A DNA stretch of 48,601 nucleotides from Paulinella micropora (GCA_009731375.1 BJOX01000325.1:385512-434112); one strand, 5' to 3'. Shown: positions 1-14,780, numbered from the stretch's first letter. Notes: generated from the letters alone by a model not told the origin. Program-made: numbers and translations.

Positions 1-185
1 CGCAGTCCCAGCAACCTCTTGCAAGACGTCACCGAATGTGCAAGTGCATACACCAAGCGCGGTTGCTAGAGCTGCCTCGAAACCCCACCCATAACAATCT
101 GGTGTCTGCTGGGTCCTGGGCTATCAACCAGCATATGCGGAGTTTAAGATCTTTTACGCGCGCAACGACCCTCCTCCCCAGCATC
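1..185. other. Unique flank, no gene recognised
   Basis: Non-repetitive sequence at the window edge. No convincing coding frame, splice-bounded exon or RNA gene is visible. The open frames that run into it from the right come entirely from the adjoining trinucleotide arrays. Confidence 0.5.
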
Positions 186-196
186 TACCACCAAAG

Positions 197-239
197 GGTA
201 GTAGTAGTAGTAATAGTAGTAGTAGTTGTAGTAGTAGTT

Positions 240-299
<60 letters not shown>

Positions 300-341
300 T
301 TGGTAGTAGTAGTAGTAGTATTGGTAGCAGTAGTAGTAGTA

Positions 342-396
<55 letters not shown>

Positions 397-398
397 AC

Positions 399-429
<31 letters not shown>

Positions 430-487
430 AAGAAGAAGAAGAAGAAGAAGAAGAAGAAGAAGAAGAAGAAGAAGAAGAAGAAGACGA

Positions 488-525
<38 letters not shown>

Positions 526-546
526 AATAGTAATAGTAATAGTAAC

Positions 547-599
<53 letters not shown>

Positions 600-671
600 G
601 ATGATGATGATGATGATGATGAAGATGATGAAGATGAAGAAGAAGAAGAAGAAGAAGAAGAAGAAGAAGAA

Positions 672-727
<56 letters not shown>

Positions 728-740
728 AGAAGAAGAAGAA

Positions 741-787
<47 letters not shown>

Positions 788-794
788 AGAAGAT
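197..794. repeat. GTA / GAA / ATA / GATGAA trinucleotide block
   Basis: A run of (GTA)n with scattered single-base variants passes into (GAA)n at about 427, back to (GTA)n at about 491, then (ATA)n at about 545-598, (GAT)n, and (GAA)n to about 794. Every frame gives a homopolymeric peptide (V, F, L, S or Y runs), so none of the long open frames here is a gene. Confidence 0.97.
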
Positions 795-920
795 GAAAAC
801 ACACCTGTAGGGCATCCCAGGCTGCAGGAGGAGAAGTGGGAAAGGAAAGGAAAGAGGAAGAAGCAGAGGAAGAGGGCGGGGGAACGATAGGTTGACACCC
901 CTGCAAATACAAGCAGACGG

Positions 921-936
921 ATACTACTACTACTAT

Positions 937-996
<60 letters not shown>

Positions 997-999
997 ATG

Positions 1000-1042
<43 letters not shown>

Positions 1043-1073
1043 GGATAGATTGATAGATTGATAGATTGATAGG

Positions 1074-1117
<44 letters not shown>

Positions 1118-1134
1118 CAGATGGATAGACAGAC

Positions 1135-1183
<49 letters not shown>

Positions 1184-1296
1184 GGTAAATAGATAGGTAG
1201 ATAGATAGACAGATAGATAGATAGATAGATTGATAGATAGATAGATAGATAGATAGGTAGAGATAGATAGATAGACATACAGACAGACAGACCGAC

Positions 1297-1354
<58 letters not shown>

Positions 1355-1425
1355 GTAGGTAGATAGATAGATAGACATACAGAGAGTCAAATGAAAAGAT
1401 AGATAGATAGATAGATAGACATACG
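921..1425. repeat. ACT array followed by GATA array
   Basis: (ACT)n at about 921-997 abuts (GATA)n at about 999-1425. The GATA array contains GACA, GGTA and GATT variant units. The open frames on the minus strand ([12 protein letters not shown] peptides) are translations of the tetranucleotide and are not genes. Confidence 0.96.
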
Positions 1426-1469
1426 TACGAAGGAACGTAGCAGCTGCGCGCCTGCCCAGAGCGAAGAAT

Positions 1470-1551
1470 GAGAAATCAAAATTTTACATGTAACACCCAT
1501 CAACAGCTAACAGATTTGCAAGCATAAAATATAACTACATAAACATATACG

Positions 1552-1648
<97 letters not shown>

Positions 1649-2150
1649 ATTTTCCCTGTAAACCCCATCACCACCTAACAGATTGGCAAGCATAAAACAT
1701 AAATACATAAGAAACCAACATTTTGCATGTCAAAACCCATTACTACCTAACAGATTGGCAAGCATAAAACATAAATACATAAGAAACCAACATTTCACAC
1801 GTCAAAACCCATTACCACCTAACAGATTCGCAAGCATAAAAACATAAATACATATGAGAAACCAACATTTCACACGTCAAAACCCATTACCACCCAACAG
1901 ATTGGAAAGCATAAAACATAACTACATGAGAAACCAACATTTCACACGTCAAAACCCATTACCACCTAACAGATTGGAAAGCATAAAACATAACTACATG
2001 AGAAACCAACATTTCACACGTCAAAACCCATTACCACCTAACAGATTGGAAAGCAGAAAACATAACTATATGAGAAACCAACATTTTGCATGTAAAACCC
2101 ATTACCACCTAACAGATTCGCAAGCATAAAAACATACATTTTACATGCTA
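1470..2150. repeat. 72-bp minisatellite, about nine units
   Basis: Units of the type agaaaccaacatttcacacg ... cctaacagattggaaagcat repeat with a period of exactly 72 bp where it can be measured (starts at 1925, 1997 and 2069). The first unit (about 1468) is interrupted by an (AC)n(AT)n dinucleotide run at 1559-1645. Units in the middle are nearly identical and outer units diverge, the usual pattern of homogenisation in an array centre. The 91-aa open frame across it is a by-product of the period being a multiple of three. Confidence 0.93.
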
Positions 2151-2154
2151 ACCC

Positions 2155-2205
<51 letters not shown>

Positions 2206-2238
2206 CAGATAGACAGATAGATAGATAGATAGATAGAC

Positions 2239-2276
<38 letters not shown>

Positions 2277-2292
2277 GCAGACAGACAGACAA
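2150..2292. repeat. GATA/GACA tetranucleotide array inside the minisatellite
   Basis: (GATA)n with blocks of GACA, inserted between conserved and divergent units of the 72-bp minisatellite. Further diverged minisatellite units follow at about 2295-2435 and 2585-2650, recognisable from the ccatcac..acctaac/acctaaa core. Confidence 0.92.
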
Positions 2293-2426
2293 AAATGTAT
2301 GACAGACATCACCCAACAGATCCGCAAACATAAAACATAAATACATCAACATATACGAATAAACATTTACCACAAAACCCCATCACGAACCTAACACATC
2401 CATAAGCATAAACATGAAATATGCAT

Positions 2427-2574
2427 TAATAGTATATTATGCGGCTAGCCACAAATTTGACGTGTTTTGCGGGCGAGCCGGGCCGGCGAGCCCGCAAAAC
2501 ACGTCAAATTTGGCGCGCCGCGGATTTAGTTTCATCGGTAACCTGACCAGATTTTGTGGACATGACCGATAAAA
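2427..2574. mobile_element. Palindromic foldback/MITE-like element, copy 1
   Basis: Two 23-bp arms form a perfect inverted repeat (2452-2474 and 2490-2512, core aaatttgacgtgttttgcgg) around a 15-base GC-rich loop. The flanking bases GCGGCTAGCC and GGCGCGCCGC extend the pairing imperfectly. The same 148-bp block recurs at 4077 with about 90% identity, and neither copy has coding capacity. The repeated ends and dyad symmetry suggest a non-autonomous DNA transposon or foldback element. No target-site duplication is certain. Confidence 0.75.
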
Positions 2575-2647
2575 ATATATACGTAAACAGATATACATAA
2601 ATATTTTATGTGTCAGCGCCATCATCACCTAAAGGATCCCACAAATT

Positions 2648-2673
2648 TAGATAGATAGATAGATAGATAGATG

Positions 2674-2716
<43 letters not shown>
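2648..2716. repeat. GATA tetranucleotide array
   Basis: Near-perfect (GATA)n with one GGATA variant. The following 2717-2778 segment is short unique sequence without a recognisable feature. Confidence 0.95.
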
Positions 2717-2775
2717 CGTTCTAGTTGCATTATTAACTATAAGAGTTTTGGCGGCGCATAGTAATGTAGCTGCCA

Positions 2776-4008
<1,233 letters not shown>

Positions 4009-4076
4009 AGGGAGAGGTTACGATCAGGAGTCCAAGCAAGCTCGGTTGATAACACTTCATGCACATCTCTATCCGC

Positions 4077-4230
4077 TAATAGTATATTATGCGGCTAGCC
4101 ACAAATTTGACGTGTGTTGCGGGCGAGCCGAAGCCGGGCCGGCGAGCCCGCAAAACACGTCAAATTTGGCGCGCCGCATGTGTAGTTTTATCGGTAACCT
4201 GAACACATTTTGTGGAGGTGACCGACAAAA
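4077..4230. mobile_element. Palindromic foldback/MITE-like element, copy 2
   Basis: This is a second copy of the element at 2427-2574. It differs by a 6-bp duplication in the loop (an extra AAGCCG) and a few substitutions, one of which (TGTG for TTTT) breaks the left arm at about 4114. Both copies begin TAATAGTATATTATGCGG and end with a GGTAACCTGA...TTTTGTGGA...GACCGA block, which defines the element boundaries. Confidence 0.75.
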
Positions 4231-4236
4231 CTCAAT

Positions 4237-5376
<1,140 letters not shown>

Positions 5377-5377
5377 A

Positions 5378-5890
5378 TCGTTACCATCAGCATTCCGAGC
5401 CAAGTCGAGTGGCACCCCTTCAAGCATGTATCTATCTATCTATCTATCCATGTTTCTTTTCTTCTTTCTCTCTATTGTTATCATCAGCATCCCGAGCGAA
5501 TTCGAGTAATACCCGGAGGCTTCAAGCATATATCTATATCCGCTACAAACTCAATACTGCGTCAAGCATTGAAGTAAACTAGGTGATAGCTTTGAATGCA
5601 CGAGAAGTTCCTTGTCCTTGACCACAATCAGCAATGACTTCAAACGCTTCGTTCTCAGTCGGTTCTAATCTTGACGGCTTGTGTAGTGGCTCATTTGAAA
5701 GCTCTAATCAAGAGCTTTCTAATGCGCCATAACACAGGTTGTAGATGCACATATTGACCGAGATCAAAGCGCTTGAAGTCATTGCTCGTTGTACTTACGA
5801 AATAGGAACTTCTCATATCGATCAGTATATCCATACCATCAGTATCCCGCGCGACTTCGGGTAGCTGCCAACTTCCTTCAGGAATCCCCA
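5378..5890. repeat. ~55-bp CATCAGCAT..CGAG unit, three diverged copies
   Basis: A unit with the core accatcagcattccgagc ... ttcaagcatatatctat occurs at about 5381, 5474 and 5837. The first two are followed by short ATCT tracts. The copies are too diverged to date and carry no open frame worth naming. The last copy lies just beyond the nested element at 5602-5814. Confidence 0.65.
5602..5814. mobile_element. 213-bp MITE-like insertion with ~60-bp terminal inverted repeats
   Basis: The ends GAGAAGTTCCT and AGGAACTTCTC are perfect inverted repeats. The pairing continues imperfectly for about 60 bases, including caatgacttcaa(a/g)cgctt on both arms. The element interrupts a copy of the ~70-bp unit: the intact sequence gaatgcatatcgatcggtat (about 4394 and 4849) is here split into gaatgca before the element and atatcgatcagtat after it. 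This gives a natural empty-site comparison. No clear target-site duplication longer than one base is seen, and no protein is encoded. Confidence 0.8.
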
Positions 5891-5905
5891 GCCTAAGGAA
5901 TAACG

Positions 5906-6042
5906 ACGAGTGAAAATTTTCGGCAAAAAATAACGTATCTTGCGATTACAAGACTAGGGAAGCATTCCGGCAACCCAAATCTTTGTGCAAAAACAACGTA
6001 TTCTGCGGTCACAAATCACTTGGCCTAAATTGTTCACTCGTC
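5906..6042. mobile_element. Short inverted-repeat element
   Basis: GACGAGTGAAAATTTT at the left end and AAATTGTTCACTCGTC at the right end form an imperfect 16-bp terminal inverted repeat around about 105 bases of AT-rich sequence. It lies directly next to the element at 6047-6226 and shares the GTGAAAATTTTCGGC motif with it, so the two may be related. Confidence 0.5.
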
Positions 6043-6046
6043 CTTA

Positions 6047-6226
6047 GTGAAAAAATTCGGCCAGAGCAAATTTATCCCGTAATGACGGTACATTTGTGAT
6101 TCAAAGTTGTGAAGAATTTCGGCCAGCCGGTAATTACGGTACATTTGTTGTCCACAAATAAAAGCTTAGCCCCGAATTCCCCGTATTTACGGTTGGCCGA
6201 AAGGTGAGGTGGCCGAAAATTTTCAC
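6047..6226. mobile_element. TA-flanked MITE, copy 1
   Basis: The terminal inverted repeats GTGAAAAAATTCGGCC and GGCCGAAAATTTTCAC are flanked by TA on both sides, the target preference of Tc1/mariner-type elements. The interior has two direct copies of taa(t)tacggtacatttgt and no coding frame. A second copy lies at 48177-48358, about 42 kb away, confirming that this is a dispersed element about 180 bp long. Confidence 0.78.
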
Positions 6227-6303
6227 TATTGCTTACATCACACACATCTCTCTTGAATGTTTCTTTCCTCGCTGCCCACATGTGTTTTTGCAGGCAGAGG
6301 GGC

Positions 6304-6315
6304 TGTGTTTGTGTT

Positions 6316-6365
<50 letters not shown>

Positions 6366-6403
6366 CCACAGAGACAGACAGACAGACAGAAATGGAGTCT
6401 TAC

Positions 6404-6460
<57 letters not shown>

Positions 6461-6503
6461 AACGGAGTCTTACGTTGCGGTTGTGGTGCGGGTGGCACTT
6501 CGT

Positions 6504-6590
<87 letters not shown>

Positions 6591-6632
6591 GGAGTCTTAC
6601 GTTGCGGTTGTGGTGCGGGTGGCACTTCGGGT

Positions 6633-6698
<66 letters not shown>

Positions 6699-6800
6699 CA
6701 GAGATAGAGACAGAGACAGACAGACAGACAGACAGACACAAACGGAGTCTTTACGTTGCGGTTGTGGTGCGGGTGGCACTCCGGGTGGCACTTCTTCGGG
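6304..6800. repeat. GT/GA compound repeat with a ~40-bp unique unit
   Basis: The unit acggagtcttacgttgcggt-tgtggtgcgggtggcactt is repeated three times (about 6461, 6589 and 6742, with a truncated fourth at about 6392). Each is coupled to (GT)n then (GA)n. In the last copy the ggtggcact segment is itself triplicated. Open frames here read REREREV or SLSLSHTHT peptides from the dinucleotides. Confidence 0.92.
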
Positions 6801-6885
6801 TGGCACGTGCACTGCAGAGCCCGTCGGCGCCTTACCTTTGCCCGTCATCTTGCACACATGTATGTTATGTGCGTGTGCAAATTTT

Positions 6886-7790
<905 letters not shown>

Positions 7791-7794
7791 AAAG

Positions 7795-7949
7795 TCCCCC
7801 CCCCCCCTCTTCGCCCGCCCACCCGGGGCGATAAGAGAAGAAAGATGAATAGCAAGGAACAGACGAGGAAAAAAGTGGAGAGAGAGAATTCAATACTTTT
7901 CGCAGGATTAAGTTTTAGTGGTTTTCCCTTGAACAATACATTCTTGTAA

Positions 7950-7983
<34 letters not shown>

Positions 7984-8717
7984 GATTCTCTTGTTTTTTT
8001 TTGCATGTGTATGGTTACTGATGGTGTGTTTTGCTTTCGTTTGGTTGGTTAGGTTTGTTGCTTCTTCTTATCACTTGGGGCTCGTGGAGACTTATGTTGT
8101 TTGTGGGGTGGGGCTGTGTGCGGTGCGGTTCGGCTCGACTGGCCTGAGGTTGCATGTCTGAAGGATTGCCAGGCTTGGGCCTGTCCTTGAGGATTTTGCA
8201 GCGCTCGGCATATTCGCGTCGCCTCTGGCCACGTCGAGCCTAACTACGCACTGCACACGCCTTACCTGGCCACACAAGCCTACGGGTGCGAGTATTTTGC
8301 ATAGGGTGCTACAGTTTCCTTACGGGCTGTCTCACTGTTTGACAATCGTTCTCACTTGCGCCCTGTGTTGGTTGTGTCTGATTCCTGAATTCTGCCTTGG
8401 CCTCATAGTTCTGTCTCGCCCCTGCCTGGTTTGCTTGTTTGTGTTTGCTTGTATGTGTTGTAGCTTTGTCCTTGTTGTGAGCTTGTTCGTGTTTGTTCTG
8501 TTTTCTTCTTTTCATATTTCGTTGTTCTGCCTTTATTTCTCTTTTCTCTCTCTGTTCTTTCTCTCTCTTTTCTCTCTTACATTTTTCTATCTATGGAGCT
8601 TAGCTGTTGAATATTGGTTCCAGTTTTCCTTTAGGACCTGCCCTGCAGCTTACTTGGGTCAGATGGCATGATTATAATTTGTCCCTACGTCTTTCTCTTT
8701 TCTTAACCTTGCTGACT
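7795..8717. other. Unique interval, no gene recognised
   Basis: Mixed-composition DNA with a short poly-C (7796-7806) and an (AT)n tract at about 7951-7983. From about 8040 it becomes T/G-rich with many TTTGT and TGTTTG words. A 124-codon hydrophobic open frame at 8297-8671 reflects this composition and lacks any recognisable domain. The pyrimidine-rich part at 8480-8710 resembles the sequence preceding the GAA arrays further right, so it may be the first, most complete copy of the unit described at 8945-10185. Confidence 0.45.
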
Positions 8718-8719
8718 GG

Positions 8720-9019
8720 AAAAAAAGAAGGAGAAGAAGAAGAAGAAGAAGAAGAAGAAGAAGAAGAAGAAGAAGAAGAAGAAGAAGAAGAAGAAGAAGA
8801 AGAAGAAGAAGAAGGAGGAGGAGGAGGAGGAGGAGGAGGAGGAGAAGAAGAAGAAGAAGAAGAAGGAGGAGGAGAAGAAGAAGAAGAAGAAGAAGAAAAA
8901 GAAGAAGAAGAAGAAGAAGAAGAAGAAGAAGAAGAAAGAAGAAGGAGAAGAAGTTTTTCTTTCCCATGAATGAGTTCTGACTTAACTTCATGTACAAGTT
9001 CGGTTTCATTAAAGAAGAA

Positions 9020-9054
<35 letters not shown>

Positions 9055-9175
9055 AGAAGAAGAAGAAGAAGAAGAAGAAGCAGCAGCAGCAGCAGAAGAA
9101 GAAGAAGAAGAAGAAGAAGAAGAAGAAGAAGAAGAAGAAGAAGAAGAAGAAGAAGAAGACGAAGAAGAAGAAGCA

Positions 9176-9240
<65 letters not shown>

Positions 9241-9450
9241 AGAAGAAGAAGAAGAAGAAGAAGAAGAAGAAGAAGAAGAAGAAGAAGCAGAATCAGAATC
9301 AGAAGCAGAAGCAGAAGCAGAAGCAGAAGAAGAAGAAGAAGAAGAAGAAGAAGAAGAAGAAGAAGAAGAAGAAGAAGAAGAAGAAGAAGAAGAAGAAAGG
9401 AAAAGGAAGGAGAAGGAAGGAGAAGGAAGGATAAGGAGAAGAAGAAGAAG

Positions 9451-9482
<32 letters not shown>

Positions 9483-10233
9483 GAAGAAGAAGAAGAAGGA
9501 GGAGGAGGAGGAGGAGGAGAAGAAGAAGAAGAAGAAGAAGAAGAAGAAGAAGAAGAAGAAGAAGAAGAAGATTTCATTTTCTCCTCTCTCCCCATATCTT
9601 TTTTCCTTTCTCGTTTTCTGTCCTCGTATCATATCTAGCTTATTTTCCTTCATTTCCATTATTTCTCCTCTCATATTTACTTTCGTTTTCCCATTTTTGT
9701 TTCCTCAATAATTTCTAGTACTAGTTATTATATTAATATTAATTTTATACTAAGTTAGCTTCTCATATATGAGTTCTGACTTTTCTCCCTGTAGAATGTT
9801 GCTTTTATTAAAGAAGAAGAAGAAGGAGAAGAAGAAGAAGAAGAAGAAGAAGAAGAAGAAGAAGAAGAAGAAGAAGAAGAAGAAAAAGAAGAAGAAGAAG
9901 AAGAAGAAGAAGAAGAAGAAGAAGAAGAAGAAGAAGAAGAAGATTGTTTGTCTCAATTTCATATCTAACTTATTTTCCTTTTTTTCCTCTTTGTCTCCCC
10001 TCATATTTTCTTTTGATCTCGTTTTTCAACTCTCTTTCCTCAATCATATTTTTGTATTTTTTATATTATTTTATAGTTTGTTAAGTTGGCTTCTCATGAA
10101 TTAGTTCTGACCTTGACTTTTATGACTTAGTTCTGACTTTACTTCCTGTACAATTTCGCTTTCGATTTCATTAAAGAAGAAGAAGAAGAAGAAGAAGAAG
10201 AAGAAGAAGAAGAAGAAGAAGAAGAAGAAGAAG
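8720..10233. repeat. GAA arrays with GCA, GGA and GCAGAA variants
   Basis: Four (GAA)n arrays lie at about 8727-8955, 9013-9570, 9811-9943 and 10173-10233. The second includes (GCA)n and (GCAGAA)n segments. All long frames across them are poly-E, poly-K, poly-L or poly-A. The arrays follow a shared unique unit (see next feature). Confidence 0.95.
8945..10185 (+). repeat. ATTAAAG(AAG)n-ended unit, three to four copies
   Basis: Each GAA array is preceded by a sequence of the type tgagttctgacttnacttcc ... tttcattaaagaagaagaag (about 8967-9013, 9768-9811 and 10090-10173). The second and third copies share about 230 bp, beginning near 9570 and 9950 with tcatatctarcttattttcc. A conserved unit ending in a simple repeat is the usual form of a 3' end of a non-LTR retrotransposon or SINE whose tail is (GAA)n. 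The copies are arranged head to tail, so tandem duplication may also have contributed. Confidence 0.65.
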
Positions 10234-10237
10234 AAGC

Positions 10238-10470
10238 GATCTACTTTGTCAACTCGGCAAGTATTTCGATTCTTGGTCACTTGATACTGGAGTTCAATCT
10301 AAAACAAAAAAACAACTGCTATACCGTGACTCAAATAGTGCTTACTATAGCAGCATTGCTGAGACTGTGTTTAGCAAGCTACCGGAAGCGCTCCAAAGAA
10401 TCAAGGAAAAGGCAGAGTTCAAATGCGCACTCCTGGACTATCTACTCTGCGAACAGCAGAATGAATCGTA

Positions 10471-10471
<1 letters not shown>
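10238..10471 (+). pseudogene. C-terminal remnant of a LINE-like ORF2 protein (probable)
   Basis: An open frame of 77 codons starts directly after a GAA array and stops with TAA. It has no start codon of its own. The peptide reads like coding sequence, with YRDSNSAYYSSIAETVFSKL and then PEALQRIKEKAEFKCALLDY. The pattern F-x-K-L-P-x-x-L-(about 10)-F-K-x-x-L-x-x-Y-L-L is the typical C-terminal tail of many invertebrate non-LTR retrotransposon proteins, where reverse transcriptase is followed by ...LPxxLR...FKxxLKxYLL. No reverse transcriptase core is present, so this would be a 5'-truncated copy, but family assignment rests on this tail alone. A CT tract and a gap (10512-10581) follow. Confidence 0.5.
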
Positions 10472-10511
<40 letters not shown>

Positions 10512-10594
10512 NNNNNNNNNNNNNNNNNNNNNNNNNNNNNNNNNNNNNNNNNNNNNNNNNNNNNNNNNNNNNNNNNNNNNNTTTTTTTTTTTTC

Positions 10595-10832
10595 GAAACC
10601 AAACTAATGAAATATTAACTGAAGGGCACAGTTAACATTACATTCTAGTTTGGAACATCATTTCCAATATCTTTTACTTCTCCTTTCTTTTCTCAACCAA
10701 ATTAATGAAATATTAACTGAAGGGCACAGTTAACGTTTCATCCTAGTTTGGATCTTTCCCTCTTTCTTTCTTGAAGCAAATTATTGAAATATTAACTGAA
10801 GGGCACAGTTAACATTTCATTCTAATTTGGAT
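10595..10832. repeat. Three tandem hairpin units
   Basis: Three copies (about 10595, 10693 and 10777) of a palindromic unit: ccaaattaatgaaatattaa, then CTGAAGGGCACAG, then ttaacatttcattctagttt. The two halves are imperfect inverted repeats of about 23 bases, so each unit can form a hairpin with a GAAGGGCAC loop. Pyrimidine-rich spacers of 30-45 bp separate the units. Confidence 0.8.
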
Positions 10833-10894
10833 CTTCTTCCTTAACTCTCTGACCATATAGACATATCGTAACCATATGTAAGATATATTATCAA

Positions 10895-11086
<192 letters not shown>

Positions 11087-11088
11087 GG

Positions 11089-11353
11089 ACACCGTGATAG
11101 CCCAGTGGTCAAGTTCTACCATCTGGGCCCTGTCGCCAGTTCGATTCCCGTCGGTGCCACCAGTATTTTCATTGAACATACCGGTCTATTTCTGGACCAG
11201 TATTTTCATTGAACATACCGGCCCGTCTGGAAGTGTTGGAACTGCCCTTGCGGGGGTGTCATTAGAGCTTATCGTCAATTCTTCGTACTCCCCTCACGGG
11301 TGAGACGATGGAGGCGCATGTGCAGAAATGCATCAGCCATTGACAGAGAAGCA
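11089..11353 (+). mobile_element. tRNA-derived SINE, copy 1
   Basis: The first 75 bp carry an RNA polymerase III A box (TAGCCCAGTGG) and a B box (AGTTCGATTCC) spaced as in tRNA genes, and end GGTGCCACC. The acceptor-stem remnants CACCG and CGGTG can pair. An unrelated body of about 160 bp follows and ends in an (ATT)n tail. Compared with the second copy at 45182, this copy has a duplicated segment of about 37 bp (ccagtattttcattgaacat... twice). It encodes no protein and would depend on a LINE for movement. The tRNA head is degenerate, so it is not called a functional tRNA gene. Confidence 0.88.
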
Positions 11354-11525
<172 letters not shown>

Positions 11526-11526
11526 A

Positions 11527-12609
<1,083 letters not shown>

Positions 12610-13139
12610 CAGCGATCTCAAAGTTATAGGGCCGGCCCATAGAAAAATCATCGGTAATACTGATCGGATTTTCCTTCTTTCCTTTCAGGGCCGGCCTAGC
12701 TCGGCAACTGGGTTCTCAATCCCCTCACAAATCTAAAAGCTTGTCTCAATTCAGCTTTTTCTGTGCTCTCAACATGTCTGCCAATAAAATATGTAGAATT
12801 TATATGTGTTCGTTGTGTTGTAAGCAAGAATGTTGTTGCATCATGCAGAGATTGCAGAGACCACAGCGCTGCTGTGAAACAACAGGACTATTGTGCTGCT
12901 GCTGATTATGAGGTGCGATGATGCACTGTAAGTACTGCTGTGCTCTTTGTTGCTGCCGCTAATGTGAAACGTATAGCATCAGTGTCGAGGTGTTTGAGTT
13001 GTGTCAGTCAGTTGTTGCATCAGTGTGCAAAAATAGCCAGTGAATCAAATTGATGGCTGTAATGTGAATAAATAATGTCGTTCTCCAATCATTATTGGTA
13101 AGCTCTACAATTTTTATTTTAAACCCGGTATGTGTTCAG
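12610..13139. other. Unique interval, no gene recognised
   Basis: Non-repetitive DNA. Two GGGCCGGCC palindromic words lie about 65 bases apart (about 12630 and 12697). No long frame, splice-bounded coding segment or RNA gene is evident before the exon candidate at 13140. Confidence 0.4.
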
Positions 13140-13199
13140 GACAGTACCATGAGTTGGATGAAGGAAGAGAATCCTATCGAGGAGCTGAACCAACAAGAA
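13140..13199 (+). CDS. Candidate 60-bp exon, low confidence
   Basis: The segment lies between TGTGTTCAG and GAA|GTAAGC, both acceptable splice sites, with a T-rich stretch upstream. It is exactly 20 codons in phase 0 and reads DSTMSWMKEENPIEELNQQE. Immediately downstream the block gaagagaatcctatcgagga recurs (13156 and 13214), so the exon-like sequence is partly duplicated. It is charged like the exon candidates at 41-47 kb but cannot be joined to them from this sequence. Chance occurrence is possible. Confidence 0.25.
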
Positions 13200-13336
13200 G
13201 TAAGCTAAGTGAGGAAGAGAATCCTATCGAGGAGCTAAGTGAAAAATGCATGGCTCACATATCTCTTATTCTTAGTGTTCCATGAGTCCCACCAACTACT
13301 GTTACTTCCAAGTCCAATTGGGGCAAAATGGACTTG

Positions 13337-13340
<4 letters not shown>

Positions 13341-13376
<36 letters not shown>

Positions 13377-13522
13377 CTCCTCCTCCTCCTCCTTTTTCGC
13401 CTCCTCCTCCGTTTTCGTGCTCATGCATGCATGACATCGACTTTACTGATCGTATGCAGTTGCTTTGTAAGTATTGCAATACTCCCGCGCCGGTTGTGGA
13501 TTAAATAAAATCCGATCGGGGT

Positions 13523-13594
<72 letters not shown>

Positions 13595-13597
13595 GCA

Positions 13598-13643
<46 letters not shown>

Positions 13644-13705
13644 CAAACACATGCACTTACTAGAAACACAGACACGCAGACACACACACAGACATACACA
13701 AGACA

Positions 13706-13736
<31 letters not shown>

Positions 13737-13798
13737 CAGTGGCTCTCTCATACACCCCCATTCCTTGTACACATACGCACATATAAATGGCGTTGTTC

Positions 13799-13845
<47 letters not shown>

Positions 13846-13878
13846 GATGGTGGTGGTGATGGTGGTGCTGTTTTGTTC

Positions 13879-13935
<57 letters not shown>

Positions 13936-13985
13936 TTGTTGTGTTGTTGTTGTTGTGGTGGTGGTGGTGGTTGTTGTTGTATTCT
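13341..13985. repeat. CT, CA and TTG arrays
   Basis: (CT)n at 13341-13372 and (CCT)n to 13408 are followed by (CT)n at 13526-13641, (CA)n at about 13708-13733 and (TTG)n with GTG variants at 13794-13980. These are separated by short unique segments in which no gene is recognised. Confidence 0.95.
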
Positions 13986-14175
13986 TTTGTTACTCTCATT
14001 GTTGCTGTTTTGCTATCATATTGTTTGTTGCTTGTTCAGGTAGATGGGCTGACAAACTGTCAGTTTTTACTGACCCATACTGCGATTAAATAAACAAATC
14101 TAGTTTTAATTCTCCAGCATAAAACTTGCCACAAGCAAAAGATTACAAATTACCGGGACCTGAGCTGTCCTGGGT

Positions 14176-14225
14176 ACGACGCTAAACTGCATCCGGTCTC
14201 TGCATGACTGAAAACGAAACTGACT

Positions 14226-14263
<38 letters not shown>

Positions 14264-14369
14264 GCAAGCACTGTTTTAATAGAATACAATGCCACTCGTA
14301 GAGCTCAGTGGGAAGCAGAAGAGATAAAATGGAAGAGGTATTAAGAGATACAAAAAGAGAAAACATGAA

Positions 14370-14421
<52 letters not shown>

Positions 14422-14520
14422 NNNNNNNNNNNNNNNNNNNNNNNNNNNNNNNNNNNNNNNNNNNNNNNNNNNNNNNNNNNNNNNNNNNNNNNNNNNNNNN
14501 NNNNNNNNNNNNNNNNNNNN

Positions 14521-14566
<46 letters not shown>

Positions 14567-14730
14567 CAGTCACAGTTGAAGGTCATGCAGAGACCCAATG
14601 CAGTTTAACGTGGTGTTTTTTTTTTTTTTTTTTTTTTTTCAATCTGTTTATACCTCTTCTGCTTCCCACTCAGCTCTATCAGTGGCAAGTATTTTACGCA
14701 AGCACTGTTTTAATGATAGAATACCAATTA
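14176..14730. repeat. Palindromic duplication centred on a poly-A gap
   Basis: Around the N run at 14422-14520, flanked by poly-A on both sides, sequences recur in inverted orientation. The block aaactgcatccggtctctgc at 14184 matches the complement of gcagagacccaatgcagttt at 14588. The block gagctcagtgggaagcagaa at 14300 matches the complement of ttctgcttcccactcagctc at 14657. A direct copy of acgcaagcactgttttaat is also present (14262 and 14697). It may be a foldback element or an assembly artefact of palindromic reads. Confidence 0.7.
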
Positions 14731-14780
14731 CTCCTCGGTATCTTAGTGATTGTCTTAGTCACGGACAAGACATAGCCTCA

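Noticed and set aside
144-1390. Very long minus-strand open frames (up to 401 codons)
   Set aside because: They are translations of trinucleotide and tetranucleotide arrays (poly-F, poly-L, poly-S, YLSIYLSI). All frames are open at once, so there is no coding signal.
8990-9718. 242-codon Glu/Ala-rich frame
   Set aside because: Derived from GAA and GCA arrays; no non-repeat residues apart from the unique tail outside the array.
11089-11163. Functional tRNA gene
   Set aside because: A and B boxes are present but the anticodon and T arms do not fold properly, and the sequence continues into a SINE body repeated at 45182.
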